Below, in pieces: positions 36,101-49,350 of a stretch of 64,000 bases of DNA; position 1 is the first letter of the stretch; the number at the start of each line of letters is the position of its first letter. The DNA comes from Clusia tigrina (taxonomy: Eukaryota > Arthropoda > Insecta > Diptera > Clusiidae). The stretch is taken from positions 131,407,897 to 131,471,896 of the forward strand of contig OV050032.1 in the NCBI GenBank assembly GCA_920105625.2. Direction: 5' to 3'. A program made the translations under genes and the position numbers. The notes under the pieces were generated by a model. The model was not told where the DNA came from. It saw nothing but the letters and a program-made list of their open reading frames with translations, and did not search any database.

Positions 36101-36350
36101 ACTCCAACACTCAGTATGATCCAATCCAAAGGACATATCCAGGTGGGGAGTTTGATTGTGGCGGTACATCTCTCAAATAATAACGGAGGTGTGCTAATTA
36201 AAAGTCCCACCTAGGTGTGCTAATTATAATTCGGTGTTATTATTATAATTAAAATTTGGTATAACTCCAACACTCAGTATGATCCAATCCAAAGGACATA
36301 TCCAGGTGGGGAGTTTGACTGAGGCGGTACATCTCTCAAATGATAACGGA
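33176..36350 (+). repeat. Domain-V 28S monomer array 7a (about 20 monomers)
   Basis: The longest array. Hairpin monomer second (33309-33341). A pattern of several ordinary monomers followed by GATTGTGGCGG and AATTAAAAGTCCCACC recurs near 34855, 35504 and 36157, so groups of about four monomers have themselves been duplicated. GACTGATGCGG occurs at ~34039 and ~35340. Confidence 0.9.
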
Positions 36351-37236
36351 GGTGTGCTAATTATAAGTCCCAACAAGGTGTGCTAATTATAAGTCCCACC
36401 TAGGTGTGCTAATTATAAGTCCTACCTTGGTGTGCTAATTATAAGTCCCATTTGGATGTGTGTCAATTTAAAGTGAGAAATCCAACATTTTTTCGATATC
36501 AATGTTGGAATTAATTTACACAATTAACTTGGAATTAATCTGGACAATTTTGTTGGAATTAATTTGGACAGTTTTTGTGGAAATTTCTAAATTCTATCGT
36601 TGCTATTTCATCTTGGTGTGCTAATTATAAGTCCCAACAAGGTGTGCTAATTATATGTCCACTTTGGTGTGCTATTTATATGTCCCACCTAGGTGTGCTA
36701 ATTATAAGTCCCATTTGGGTGTGTGTCAATTTAATGTGAGAAAACTAAAAATTTTTTCACTTTGAATGTTGGAATTAATTTACACAATTAACTTGGAATT
36801 AATCTGGACAATTTTGTTGGAATTAATTTGGACAGTTTTTGTGTAAATTTCAAAATTCTATCGTTGCTATTTCATCTGGGTGTGCTAATTATAAGTCCCA
36901 ACAAGGTGTGCTAATTATAAGTCCCACCGAGGTGTGCTAATTATAAGTCCTACCTTGGTGTGCTAATTATAAGTCCCATTTGGGTGTGTGTCAATTTAAT
37001 GTGAGAAATCTAAAAATTTTTTCGCTATGAATGTTGGAATTAATTTACACAATTAACTTGGAATTAATCTGGACAATTTTGTTGGAATTAATTTGGACAG
37101 TTTTTGTGTAAATTTCAAAATTCTATCGTTGCTATTTCATCTCGGTGTGCTATTTATAAGTCCCAACTAGGTGTGCTAATTATAAGTCCACTTGGGAGTG
37201 CTAATTATAAGTCCCAACAAGGTGTGCTAATTATAA
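36351..37236. repeat. Minisatellite and module block, B-C-D
   Basis: Internal block of the same B-C-D arrangement as in the other long units. Confidence 0.9.
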
Positions 37237-37974
37237 TTCGGTGTTATTATTATAATTAAAATTTGGTATAACTCCAACACTCAGTATGATCCAATTCAAG
37301 GACATATCCAGGTGGGGAGTTTGACTGAGGCGGTACATCTCTCAAATAATAACGGAGGTGTGCTAATTATAAGTCCCAACAAGGTGTGCTAGTTGGGACT
37401 TAGTGCTCAGTATGATCCAATCCAAAGGACATATCCAGGTTGGGAGTTTGACTGAGGCGGTACATCTCTCAAATAATAACGGAGGTGTGCTAATTATAAG
37501 TGCCAACAAGGTGTGCTAATTATAATTCGGTGTTATTATTATAATTAAAATTTGGTATAACTCCAACACTCAGTATGATCCAATCCAAAGGACATATCCA
37601 GGTGGGGAGTTTGACTGAGGCGGTACATCTCTCAAATAATAACGGAGGTGTGCTAATTATAAGTCCCAACAAGGTGTGCTAATTATAATTCGGTGTTATT
37701 ATTATAATTGAAATTTGGTATAACTCCAACACTCAGTATGATCCAATCCAAAGGACATATCCAGGTGGGGAGTTTGACTGAGGCGGTACATCTCTCAAAT
37801 AATAACGGAGGTGTGCTAATTATAAGTCTCAACAAGGTGTGCTAATTATAATTCGGTGTTATTATTATAATTAAAATTTGGTATAACTCCAACACTCAGT
37901 ATGATCCAATCCAAAGGACATATCCAGGTTGGGAGTTTGACTGAGGCGGTACATCTCTCAAATAATAACGGAGG
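37237..37974 (+). repeat. Domain-V 28S monomer array 7b (5 monomers)
   Basis: Hairpin monomer second (37370-37402), followed by AAGTGCCAAC. Ends with GGAGGTCTGC, as array 6b does. Confidence 0.9.
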
Positions 37975-38646
37975 TCTGCTAATTATAAGTCCCAACAAGG
38001 TGTGCTAATTATAAGTCCCACCTAGGTGTGCTAATTATAAGTCCTACCTTGGTGTGCTAATTATAAGTCCCATTTGGGTGTGTGTCAATTTAATGTGAGA
38101 AAACTAAAAATTTTTTCGCCATGAATGTTGGAATTAATTTACACAACTAACTTGGAATTAATCTGGACAATTTTGTTGGAATTAATTTGGACAGTTTTTG
38201 TGTAAATTTCAAAATTCTATCGTTGCTATTTCATCTCGGTGTGCTAATTATAAGTCCCAACAAGGTGTGCTAATTATAAGTCCACTTGGGAGTGCTAATT
38301 ATAAGTCCCACCTAGGTGTGCTAATTATAAGTCCAAACAAGGTGTGCTAATTATAAGTCCCACCTAGGTGTGCTAATTATAAGTCCCACCTAGGTGTGCT
38401 AATTATAAGTCCCAACAAGGTGTGCTAATTATAAGTCCCATTTGGGTGTGTGTCAATTTAAAGTGAGAAATCTAAAAATTTTTTCGATACCAATGTTGGA
38501 ATTAATTTACACAATGTTGGAATTAATTTACACAATGTTGGAAATAATTTACACAATGTTGGAATTAATTTACACAATGTTGGAATTAATTTACACAATT
38601 AACTTGGAATTAATTTGGACAATTTTGTTGGAATTAATTTGGACAG
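37975..38646. repeat. Minisatellite and module block, A-E (reversed order)
   Basis: The same A then E arrangement as 27931-28580, but the E module holds five 21-bp repeats, one reading GAAATAATTT. Copied from, or to, the block about 10 kb upstream. Confidence 0.88.
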
Positions 38647-38693
38647 TTTGTTATATAATTGTAAACAAGTTTTTAATAAAAATGATAGCATGT
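38647..38693 (+). pseudogene. Extended upstream 28S domain-V fragment (copy 2)
   Basis: 47 bp identical in extent to the piece at 28581, again fused to TTTGGACAG of an E module. Confidence 0.7.
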
Positions 38694-38967
38694 CGGTGTT
38701 ATTATTATAATTAAAATTTGGTATAACTCCAACACTCAGTATGATCCAATCCAAAGTACCGCCTCAGTTTGACTGAGGCGGTACATCTCTCAAATAATAA
38801 CGGAGGTGTGCTAATTATAAGTCCCAACAAGGTGTGCTAATTATAATTCGGTGTTATTATTATAATTAAAATTTGGTATAACTCCAACACTCAGTATGAT
38901 CCAATTCAAGGACATATCCAGGTGGGGAGTTTGACTGAGGCGGTCCATCTCTCAAATAATAACGGAG
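38694..38967 (+). repeat. Domain-V 28S monomer array 7c, foldback start (2 monomers)
   Basis: Starts with the foldback monomer; the palindrome at 38756-38784 is perfect (13-bp arms, 3-nt loop). The second monomer has GGCGGTCCATC. Confidence 0.88.
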
Positions 38968-39272
38968 GTGTGCTAATTATAAGTCCCACCTAGGTGTGCT
39001 AATTATAAGTCCCACCTAGGTGTGCTAATTATAAGTCCCAACAAGGTGTGCTAATTATAAGTCCCATTTGGGTGTGTGTCAATTTAAAGTGAGTAATCTA
39101 AAAATTTTTTCGATACCAATGTTGGAATTAATTTACACAATGTTGGAATTAATTTACACAATGTTGGAATTAATTTACACAATGTTGGAATTAATTTACA
39201 CAATGTTGGAATTAATTTACACAATTAACTTGGAATTAATTTGGACAATTTTGTTGGAATTAATTTGGACAG
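38968..39272. repeat. Short minisatellite and E-module block
   Basis: Three or four 26-bp copies and one E module with five 21-bp repeats (GTGAGTAATC variant). Together with the preceding array it forms a ~626-bp tandem duplication. Confidence 0.9.
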
Positions 39273-39319
39273 TTTGTTATATAATTGTAAACAAGTTTTT
39301 AATAAAAATGATAGCATGT
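39273..39319 (+). pseudogene. Extended upstream 28S domain-V fragment (copy 3)
   Basis: Third 47-bp extended 28S piece, 626 bp after copy 2. Confidence 0.7.
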
Positions 39320-39756
39320 CGGTGTTATTATTATAATTAAAATTTGGTATAACTCCAACACTCAGTATGATCCAATCCAAAGTACCGCCTCAGTTTGACT
39401 GAGGCGGTACATCTCTCAAATAATAACGGAGGTGTGCTAATTATAAGTCCCAACAAGGTGTGCTAATTATAATTCGGTGTTATTATTATAATTAAAATTT
39501 GGTATAACTCCAACACTCAGTATGATCCAATTCAAGGACATATCCAGGTGGGGAGTTTGACTGAGGCGGTACATCTCTCAAATAATAACGGAGGTGTGCT
39601 AATTATAAGTCCCAACAAGGTGTGCTAATTATAATTCGGTGTTATTATTATAATTAAAATTTGGTATAACTCCAACACTCAGTATGATCCAATCCAAAGG
39701 ACATATCCAGGTGGGGAGTTTGCCTGAGGCGGTACATCTCTCAAATAATAACGGAG
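39320..39756 (+). repeat. Domain-V 28S monomer array 7d, foldback start (3 monomers)
   Basis: Perfect foldback at 39382-39410, then two ordinary monomers, the last with GTTTGCCTGAGG. Confidence 0.88.
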
Positions 39757-40841
39757 GTGTGCTAATTATAAGTCCCACCTAGGTGTGCTAATTATAAGTG
39801 CCAACAAGGTGTGCTAATTATATGTCCACTTTGGTGTGCTATTTATATGTCCAACCTAGGTGTGCTAATTATAAGTCCCATTTGGGTGTGTGTCAATTTA
39901 AAGTGAGAAATCTACAAATTTTTTCGCTTTGAATGTTTTAATTAATTTACACAACTAACTTGGAATTAATCTAGACAATTTTGTTGGAATTAATTTGGAC
40001 AGTTTTTGTGTAAATTTCAAAATTCTATCGTTCCTAATGCTAATTATAAGTCCCATTTGGGTGTGTGTCAATTTAAAGTGAGAAATCCAACATTTTTTCG
40101 ATATCAATGTTGGAATTAATTTACACAATTAACTTGGAGTTAATCTGGACAATTTTGTTGGAATTAATTTGGACAGTTTTTGTGGAAATTTCTAAATTCT
40201 ATCGTTGCTATTTCATCTTGGTGTGCTAATTATAAGTCCCAACAAGGTGTGCTAATTATATGTCCACTTTGGTGTGCTATTTATATGTCCCACCTAGGTG
40301 TGCTAATTATAAGTCCCATTTGGGTGTGTGTCAATTTAATGTGAGAAAACTAAAAATTTTTTCACTTTGAATGTTGGAATTAATTTACACAATTAACTTG
40401 GAATTAATCTGGACAATTTTGTTGGAATTAATTTGGACAGTTTTTGTGTAAATTTCAAAATTCTATCGTTGCTATTTCATCTGGGTGTGCTAATTATAAG
40501 TCCCAACAAGGTGTGCTAATTATAAGTCCCACCGAGGTGTGCTAATTATAAGTCCTACCTTGGTGTGCTAATTATAAGTCCCATTTGGGTGTGTGTCAAT
40601 TTAATGTGAGAAATCTAAAAATTTTTTCGCTATGAATGTTGGAATTAATTTACACAATTAACTTGGAATTAATCTGGACAATTTTGTTGGAATTAATTTG
40701 GACAGTTTTTGTGTAAATTTCAAAATTCTATCGTTGCTATTTCATCTCGGTGTGCTATTTATAAGTCCCAACTAGGTGTGCTAATTATAAGTCCACTTGG
40801 GAGTGCTAATTATAAGTCCCAACAAGGTGTGCTAATTATAA
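39757..40841. repeat. Truncated diverged module, then B-C-D
   Basis: Begins with the diverged C-like module also seen at 29691. It is cut at about 40030-40037 (CTATCGTTCCTAATGC), where it is joined to the middle of a 26-bp copy. Modules B (with TTGGAGTTAATC), C and D follow. Confidence 0.88.
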
Positions 40842-41589
40842 TTCGGTGTTATTATTATAATTAAAATTTGGTATAACTCCAACACTCAGTATGATCCAAT
40901 TCAAGGACATATCCAGGTGGGGAGTTTGACTGAGGCGGTACATCTCTCAAATAATAACGGAGGTGTGCTAATTATAAGTCCCAACAAGGTGTGCTAGTTG
41001 GGACTTAGTGCTCAGTATGATCCAATCCAAAGGACATATCCAGGTTGGGAGTTTGACGGAGGCGGTACATCTCTCAAATAATAACGGAGGTGTGCTAATT
41101 ATAAGTCCCAACAAGGTGTGCTAATTATAATTCGGTGTTATTATTATAATTAAAATTTGGTATAACTCCAACACTCAGTATGATCCAATCCAAAGGACAT
41201 ATCCAGGTGGGGAGTTTGACTGAAGCGGTACATCTCTCAAATAATAACGGAGGTGTGCTAATTATAAGTCCCAACAAGGTGTGCTAATTATAATTCGGTG
41301 TTATTATTATAATTAAAATTTGGTATAACTCCAACACTCAGTATGATCCAATTCAAGGACATATCCAGGTGGGGAGTTTGACTGAGGCGGTACATCTCTC
41401 AAATAATAACGGAGGTGTGCTAATTATAAGTCCCAACAAGGTGTGCTAATTATAATTCGGTGTTATTATTATAATTAAAATTTGGTATAACTCCAACACT
41501 CAGTATGATCCAATTCAAGGACATATCCAGGTGGGGAGTTTGACTGAGGCGGTACATCTCTCAAATAATAACGGAGGTGTGCTAATTAT
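40842..41589 (+). repeat. Domain-V 28S monomer array 7e (5 monomers)
   Basis: Hairpin monomer second (40975-41007), third monomer GACTGAAGCGG; closely like array 4c. Confidence 0.9.
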
Positions 41590-42078
41590 ACCTGAATGGC
41601 AAAAAGTGGTGGTCCGGTAGTTGGGTGAGACACGCCAACTATGGAAATAAACTTTAAAATTAATTTAAACAATATTTTTGTAAATTTAAAAATTTTCCAT
41701 ACAAAAAAACTAAGATAAGATGTTACCGCCAAGAAATCTATATAGTTGGTCGACCTGAATGGCAAAAAGTGGTGGTTTGGTAGTTGAGTGGGGCCCTCCA
41801 ACTAATGATATGAACTTAAATATCAATTAAAACAATATTTTGGTAAATTTAAAAATTTTCCATACAAAAAAACTAAGATAAGATGTTACCGCCAAGAAAT
41901 CTATATAGTTGGTCGACCTGAATGGCAAAAAGTGGTGGTTTGGTAGTTGAGTGGGGCCCTCCAACTAATGATATGAACTTAAATATCAATTAAAACAATA
42001 TTTTTGTAAATTTAAAAATTTTCCATACAAAAAAACTAAGATAAGATGTTACCGCCAAGAAATCTATATAGTTGGTCG
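41590..42078. repeat. 163-bp spacer monomer triplet before tag 8
   Basis: L-leading triplet, three exact 163-bp periods. Confidence 0.93.
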
Positions 42079-42086
42079 ACCTGGTT

Positions 42087-42150
42087 GTAAGTGGTAGAGC
42101 AGCTGCCATACTGCGATCCACTGAAGCTTATCCTTTGCTTGACGATTCGA
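42087..42150 (+). pseudogene. 28S rRNA 3'-terminal fragment (tag 8)
   Basis: 64-bp 28S 3'-end copy, same sequence as tag 1; starts a run of regularly alternating L and S units. Confidence 0.82.
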
Positions 42151-42280
42151 GAAAAAAAAATCGAAAAAAATTGTATATGTAAATAAATACCATTATATAT
42201 ATATAAGATATTATTATATATTTATTATACTCCTACAAATCATCATCGTGTTTGTATTGTGTATATAATATTATATAATA

Positions 42281-42327
<47 letters not shown>

Positions 42328-42347
42328 ATGGATGCTGAGATGATGTA

Positions 42348-42400
<53 letters not shown>

Positions 42401-42539
42401 ATATTAATTATTTATATATATAATGTCTATAATATATATTATTTTATAATACATATAATACTACTTTATTGTATTTATATAATATTTTTTGGATATTATA
42501 TAAATCGAATATGTGAGATATATAGATTATGCTATATAT
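42151..42539. repeat. AT-rich spacer with long TA tract, L type
   Basis: L-type, second TA tract ~42 bp (about 42354-42395). Confidence 0.85.
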
Positions 42540-43512
42540 GTCCACTTGGGTGTGCTAATTATAAGTCCCACCTAGGTGTGCTAATTATAAGTCCCACCTT
42601 GGTGTGCTAATTATAAGTCCCAACAAGGTGTGCTAATTATAAGTCCAACCTGGGTGTGCTATTTATAAGTCCACTTGGGTGTGCTAATTATAAGTCCCAA
42701 CAAGGTGTGCTAATTATAAGTCCCATTTGGGTGTGTGTCAATTTAATGTGAGAAAACTAAAAATTTTTTCGCCATGAATGTTGGAATTAATTTACACAAC
42801 TAACTTGGAATTAATCTGGACAATTTTGTTGGAATTAATTTGGACAGTTTTTGTGTAAATTTCAAAATTCTATCGTTGCTATTTCATCTCGGTGTGCTAA
42901 TTATAAGTCCCAACAAGGTGTGCTAATTATAAGTCCCACCTAGGTGTGCTAATTATAAGTCCTACCTTGGTGTGCTAATTATAAGTCCCATTTGGATGTG
43001 TGTCAATTTAAAGTGAGAAATCCAACATTTTTTCGATATCAATGTTGGAATTAATTTACACAATTAACTTGGAATTAATCTGGACAATTTTGTTGGAATT
43101 AATTTGGACAGTTTTTGTGTAAATTTCAAAATTCTATCGTTGCTATTTCATCTGGGTGTGCTAATTATAAGTCCCAACAAGGTGTGCTAATTATAAGTCC
43201 CACCGAGGTGTGCTAATTATAAGTCCTACCTTGGTGTGCTAATTATAAGTCCCATTTGGGTGTGTGTCAATTTAATGTGAGAAATCTAAAAATTTTTTCG
43301 CTATGAATGTTGGAATTAATTTACACAATTAACTTGGAATTAATCTGGACAATTTTGTTGGAATTAATTTGGACAGTTTTTGTGTAAATTTCAAAATTCT
43401 ATCGTTGCTATTTCATCTCGGTGTGCTATTTATAAGTCCCAACTAGGTGTGCTAATTATAAGTCCACTTGGGAGTGCTAATTATAAGTCCCAACAAGGTG
43501 TGCTAATTATAA
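42540..43512. repeat. Minisatellite and module block, A-B-D
   Basis: The same B/C-fused three-module form as 1636-2607 and 48379-49350. A private AAGTCCAACCTGGG (~42643) is present. Confidence 0.9.
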
Positions 43513-44098
43513 TTCGGTGTTATTATTATAATTAAAATTTGGTATAACTCCAACACTCAGTATGATCCAATACAAGGACATATCCAGGTGGGGAGTTTGA
43601 CTGAGGCGGTACATCTCTCAAATAATAACGGAGGTGTGCTAATTATAAGTCCCAACAAGGTGTGCTAGTTGGGACTTAGTGCTCAGTATGATCCAATCCA
43701 AAGGACATATCCAGGTTGGGAGTTTGACGGAGGCGGTACATCTCTCAAATAATAACGGAGGTGTGCTAATTATAAGTCCCAACAAGGTGTGCTAATTATA
43801 ATTCGGTGTTATTATTATAATTAAAATTTGGTATAACTCCAACACTCAGTATGATCCAATCCAAAGGACATATCCAGGTGGGGAGTTTGACTGAGGCGGT
43901 ACATCTCTCAAATAATAACGGAGGTGTGCTAATTATAAGTCCCAACAAGGTGTGCTAATTATAATTCGGTGTTATTATTATAATTAAAATTTGGTATAAC
44001 TCCAACACTCAGTATGATCCAATTCAAGGACATATCCAGGTGGGGAGTTTGACTGAGGCGGTACATCTCTCAAATAATAACGGAGGTGTGCTAATTAT
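43513..44098 (+). repeat. Domain-V 28S monomer array 8 (4 monomers)
   Basis: CAATACAAGG first monomer, hairpin monomer second (43646-43678), as in arrays 1 and 10. Confidence 0.9.
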
Positions 44099-44588
44099 AC
44101 CTGAATGGCAAAAAGTGGTGGTCCGGTAGTTGGGTGAGACACGCCAACTATGGAAATAAACTTTAAAATTAATTTAAACAATATTTTTGTAAATTTAAAA
44201 ATTTTCCATACAAAAAAACTAAAATAAGATGTTACCGCCAAGAAATCTATATAGTTGGTCGACCTGAATGGCAAAAAGTGGTGGTTTGGTAGTTGAGTGG
44301 GGCCCTCCAACTAATGATATGAACTTAAATATCAATTAAAACAATATTTTGGTAAATTTAAAAATTTTCCATACAAAAAAAACTAAGATAAGATGTTACC
44401 GCCAAGAAATCTATATAGTGGGTCGACCTGAATGGCAAAAAGTTGTGGTTTGGTAGTTGAGTGGGGCCCTCCAAGTAATGATATGAAGTTAAATATCAAT
44501 TAAAACAATATTTTTGTAAATTGAAAAATTTTTCATACAAAAAAACTAAGATAAGATGTTACCGCCAAGAAATCTATATAGTTGGTCG
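44099..44588. repeat. 163-bp spacer monomer triplet before tag 9
   Basis: S-leading triplet; the middle copy has one extra A in its A-run (~44375), giving 490 bp. Confidence 0.93.
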
Positions 44589-44596
44589 ACCTGGTT

Positions 44597-44660
44597 GTAA
44601 GTGGTAGAGCAGCTGCCATACTGCGATCCACTGAAGCTTATCCTTTGCTTGACGATTCGA
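44597..44660 (+). pseudogene. 28S rRNA 3'-terminal fragment (tag 9)
   Basis: 64-bp 28S 3'-end copy, same sequence as tag 2. Confidence 0.82.
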
Positions 44661-44791
44661 GAAAAAAAATCGAAAAAAATTTTATATGTAAATAAATACC
44701 ATTATATATATATATAAGATATTATTATATATTTATTATACTCCTACAAATCATCATCGTGTTTGTATTGTGTATATAATATTATATAATA

Positions 44792-44834
<43 letters not shown>

Positions 44835-45021
44835 ATTGATGCTGAGATGATGTATATTTTTTATATATATATATATAAAATAATATTAATTATTTATATA
44901 TATAATGTCTATAATATATATTATTTTATAATACATATAATACTACTTTATTGTATTTATATAATATTTTTTGGATATTATATAAATCGAATATGTGAGA
45001 TATATAGATTATGCTATATAT
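44661..45021. repeat. AT-rich spacer, short TA tract, S type
   Basis: S-type, second TA tract ~17 bp. It has TTGTATTGATGC where other copies have TTGTATGGATGC. Confidence 0.85.
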
Positions 45022-46509
45022 GTCCACTTGGGTGTGCTAATTATAAGTCCCACCTAGGTGTGCTAATTATAAGTCCTACCTTGGTGTGCTAATTATAAGT
45101 CCCAACAAGGTGTGCTAATTATAAGTTCCTTTTGGGTGTGTGTCAATTTAAAGTGAGAACTCTAAAAATTTTTTCGATACCAATGTTGGAATTAATTTAC
45201 ACAATGGTGGAATTAATTTACACAATGTTGGAATTAATTTACACAATGTTGGAATTAATTTACACAATTAACTTGGAATTAATTTGGACAATTTTGTTGG
45301 AATTAATTTGGACAGTTTTTGTGTAAATTTCAAAATTCTATCGTTGCTATTTCATCTGGGTGTGCTAATTATAAGTCCCAACAAGGTGTGCTAATTATAA
45401 GTCCCACCTAGGTGTGCTAATTATAAGTCCTACCTTGGTGTGCTAATTATAAGTCCCATTTGGGTGTGTGTCAATTTAATGTGAGAAAACTAAAAATTTT
45501 TTCGCCATGAATGTTGGAATTAATTTACACAACTAACTTGGAATTAATCTGGACAATTTTGTTGGAATTAATTTGGACAGTTTTTGTGTAAATTTCAAAA
45601 TTCTATCGTTGCTATTTCATCTCGGTGTGCTAATTATAAGTCCCAACAAGGTGTGCTAATTATAAGTCCCACCTAGGTGTGCTAATTATAAGTCCTACCT
45701 TAGTGTGCTAATTATAAGTCCCATTTGGGTGTGTGTGAATTTAAAGTGAGAAATCCAACATTTTTTCGATATCAATGTTGGAATTAATTTACACAATTAA
45801 CTTGGAGTTAATCTGGACAATTTTGTTGGAATTAATTTGGACAGTTTTTGTGGAAATTTCTAAATTCTATCGTTGCTATTTCATCTTGGTGTGCTAATTA
45901 TAAGTCCCAACAAGGTGTGCTAATTATATGTCCACTTTGGTGTGCTATTTATATGTCCCACCTAGGTGTGCTAATTATAAGTCCCATTTGGGTGTGTGTC
46001 AATTTAATGTGAGAAAACTAAAAATTTTTTCACTTTGAATGTTGGAATTAATTTACACAATTAACTTGGAATTAATCTGGACAATTTTGTTGGAATTAAT
46101 TTGGACAGTTTTTGTGTAAATTTCAAAATTCTATCGTTGCTATTTCATCTGGGTGTGCTAATTATAAGTCCCAACAAGGTGTGCTAATTATAAGTCCCAC
46201 CGAGGTGTGCTAATTATAAGTCCTACCTTGGTGTGCTAATTATAAGTCCCATTTGGGTGTGTGTCAATTTAATGTGAGAAATCTAAAAATTTTTTCGCTA
46301 TGAATGTTGGAATTAATTTACACAATTAACTTGGAATTAATCTGGACAATTTTGTTGGAATTAATTTGGACAGTTTTTGTGTAAATTTCAAAATTCTATC
46401 GTTGCTATTTCATCTCGGTGTGCTATTTATAAGTCCCAACTAGGTGTGCTAATTATAAGTCCACTTGGGAGTGCTAATTATAAGTCCCAACAAGGTGTGC
46501 TAATTATAA
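45022..46509. repeat. Minisatellite and module block, E-A-B-C-D
   Basis: Complete set with the CCTTAGTGTG and GTGTGTGAATTT markers of units 2 and 11, plus AAGTTCCTTTTGGG (~45124). Confidence 0.9.
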
Positions 46510-47419
46510 TTCGGTGTTATTATTATAATTAAAATTTGGTATAACTCCAACACTCAGTATGATCCAATTCAAGGACATAGCCAGGTGGGGAGTTTGACTG
46601 AGGCGGTACATCTCTCAAATAATAACGGAGGTGTGCTAATTATAAGTCCCAACAAGGTGTGCTAGTTGGGACTTAGTGCTCAGTATGATCCAATCCAAAG
46701 GACATATCCAGGTTGGGAGTTTGACGGAGGCGGTACATCTCTCAAATAATAACGGAGGTGTGCTAATTATAAGTCCCAACAAGGTGTGCTAATTATAATT
46801 CGGTGTTATTATTATAATTAAAATTTGGTATAACTCCAACACTCAGTATGATCCAATCCAAAGGACATATCCAGGTGGGGAGTTTGACTGAAGCGGTACA
46901 TCTCTCAAATAATAACGGAGGTGTGCTAATTATAAGTCCCAACAAGGTGTGCTAATTATAATTCGGTGTTATTATTATAATTAAAATTTGGTATAACTCC
47001 AACACTCAGTATGATCCAATTCAAGGACATATCCAGGTGGGGAGTTTGACTGAGGCGGTACATCTCTCAAATAATAACGGAGGTGTGCTAATTATAAGTC
47101 CCAACAAGGTGTGCTAATTATAATTCGGTGTTATTATTATAATTAAAATTTGGTATAACTCCAACACTCAGTATGATCCAATTCAAGGACATATCCAGGT
47201 GGGGAGTTTGACTGAGGCGGTACATCTCTCAAATAATAACGGAGGTGTGCTAATTATAAGTCCCAACAAGGTGTGCTAATTATAATTCGGTGTTATTATT
47301 ATAATTAAAATTTGGTATAACTCCAACACTCAGTATGATCCAATTCAAGGACATATCCAGGTGGGGAGTTTGACTGAGGCGGTACATCTCTCAAATAATA
47401 ACGGAGGTGTGCTAATTAT
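46510..47419 (+). repeat. Domain-V 28S monomer array 9 (6 monomers)
   Basis: GACATAGCC first monomer, hairpin second (46643-46675), GACTGAAGCGG third. One monomer longer than arrays 2 and 11. Confidence 0.9.
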
Positions 47420-47908
47420 ACCTGAATGGCAAAAAGTGGTGGTCCGGTAGTTGGGTGAGACACGCCAACTATGGAAATAAACTTTAAAATTAATTTAAAC
47501 AATATTTTTGTAAATTTAAAAATTTTCCATACAAAAAAACTAAGATAAGATGTTACCGCCAAGAAATCTATATAGTTGGTCGACCTGAATGGCAAAAAGT
47601 GGTGGTTTGGTAGTTGAGTGGGGCCCTCCAACTAATGATATGAACTTAAATATCAATTAAAACAATATTTTGGTAAATTTAAAAATTTTCCATACAAAAA
47701 AACTAAGATAAGATGTTACCGCCAAGAAATCTATATAGTTGGTCGACCTGAATGGCAAAAAGTGGTGGTTTGGTAGTTGAGTGGGGCCCTCCAACTAATG
47801 ATATGAACTTAAATATCAATTAAAACAATATTTTTGTAAATTTAAAAATTTTCCATACAAAAAAACTAAGATAAGATGTTACCGCCAAGAAATCTATATA
47901 GTTGGTCG
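47420..47908. repeat. 163-bp spacer monomer triplet before tag 10
   Basis: L-leading triplet, 489 bp. Confidence 0.93.
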
Positions 47909-47916
47909 ACCTGGTT

Positions 47917-47980
47917 GTAAGTGGTAGAGCAGCTGCCATACTGCGATCCACTGAAGCTTATCCTTTGCTTGACGATTCGA
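47917..47980 (+). pseudogene. 28S rRNA 3'-terminal fragment (tag 10)
   Basis: 64-bp 28S 3'-end copy, same sequence as tag 1. Confidence 0.82.
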
Positions 47981-48110
47981 GAAAAAAAAATCGAAAAAAA
48001 TTGTATATGTAAATAAATACCATTATATATATATAAGATATTATTATATATTTATTATACTCCTACAAATCATCATCGTGTTTGTATTGTGTATATAATA
48101 TTATATAATA

Positions 48111-48155
<45 letters not shown>

Positions 48156-48176
48156 ATGGATGCTGAGATGATGTAT

Positions 48177-48239
<63 letters not shown>

Positions 48240-48378
48240 ATATTAATTATTTATATATATAATGTCTATAATATATATTATTTTATAATACATATAATAC
48301 TACTTTATTGTATTTATATAATATTTTTTGGATATTATATAAATCGAATATGTGAGATATATAGATTATGCTATATAT
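47981..48378. repeat. AT-rich spacer with long TA tract, L type
   Basis: L-type, second TA tract ~52 bp (about 48183-48234). Confidence 0.85.
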
Positions 48379-49350
48379 GTCCACTTGGGTGTGCTAATTA
48401 TAAGTCCCACCTAGGTGTGCTAATTATAAGTCCTACCTTGGTGTGCTAATTATAAGTCCCAACAAGGTGTGCTAATTATAAATCCACTTGGGTGTGCTAT
48501 TTATAAGTCCACTTGGGTGTGCTAATTATAAGTCCCAACAAGGTGTGCTAATTATAAGTCCCATTTGGGTGTGTGTCAATTTAATGTGAGAAAACTAAAA
48601 ATTTTTTCGCCATGAATGTTGGAATTAATTTACACAACTAACTTGGAATTAATCTGGACAATTTTGTTGGAATTAATTTGGACAGTTTTTGTGTAAATTT
48701 CAAAATTCTATCGTTGCTATTTCATCTCGGTGTGCTAATTATAAGTCCCAACAAGGTGTGCTAATTATAAGTCCCACCTAGGTGTGCTAATTATAAGTCC
48801 TACCTTGGTGTGCTAATTATAAGTCCCATTTGGATGTGTGTCAATTTAAAGTGAGAAATCCAACATTTTTTCGATATCAATGTTGGAATTAATTTACACA
48901 ATTAACTTGGAATTAATCTGGACAATTTTGTTGGAATTAATTTGGACAGTTTTTGTGTAAATTTCAAAATTCTATCGTTGCTATTTCATCTGGGTGTGCT
49001 AATTATAAGTCCCAACAAGGTGTGCTAATTATAAGTCCCACCGAGGTGTGCTAATTATAAGTCCTACCTTGGTGTGCTAATTATAAGTCCCATTTGGGTG
49101 TGTGTCAATTTAATGTGAGAAATCTAAAAATTTTTTCGCTATGAATGTTGGAATTAATTTACACAATTAACTTGGAATTAATCTGGACAATTTTGTTGGA
49201 ATTAATTTGGACAGTTTTTGTGTAAATTTCAAAATTCTATCGTTGCTATTTCATCTCGGTGTGCTATTTATAAGTCCCAACTAGGTGTGCTAATTATAAG
49301 TCCACTTGGGAGTGCTAATTATAAGTCCCAACAAGGTGTGCTAATTATAA
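48379..49350. repeat. Minisatellite and module block, A-B-D
   Basis: Same length (972 bp) and module make-up as 1636-2607, with the B/C fusion. Confidence 0.9.
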
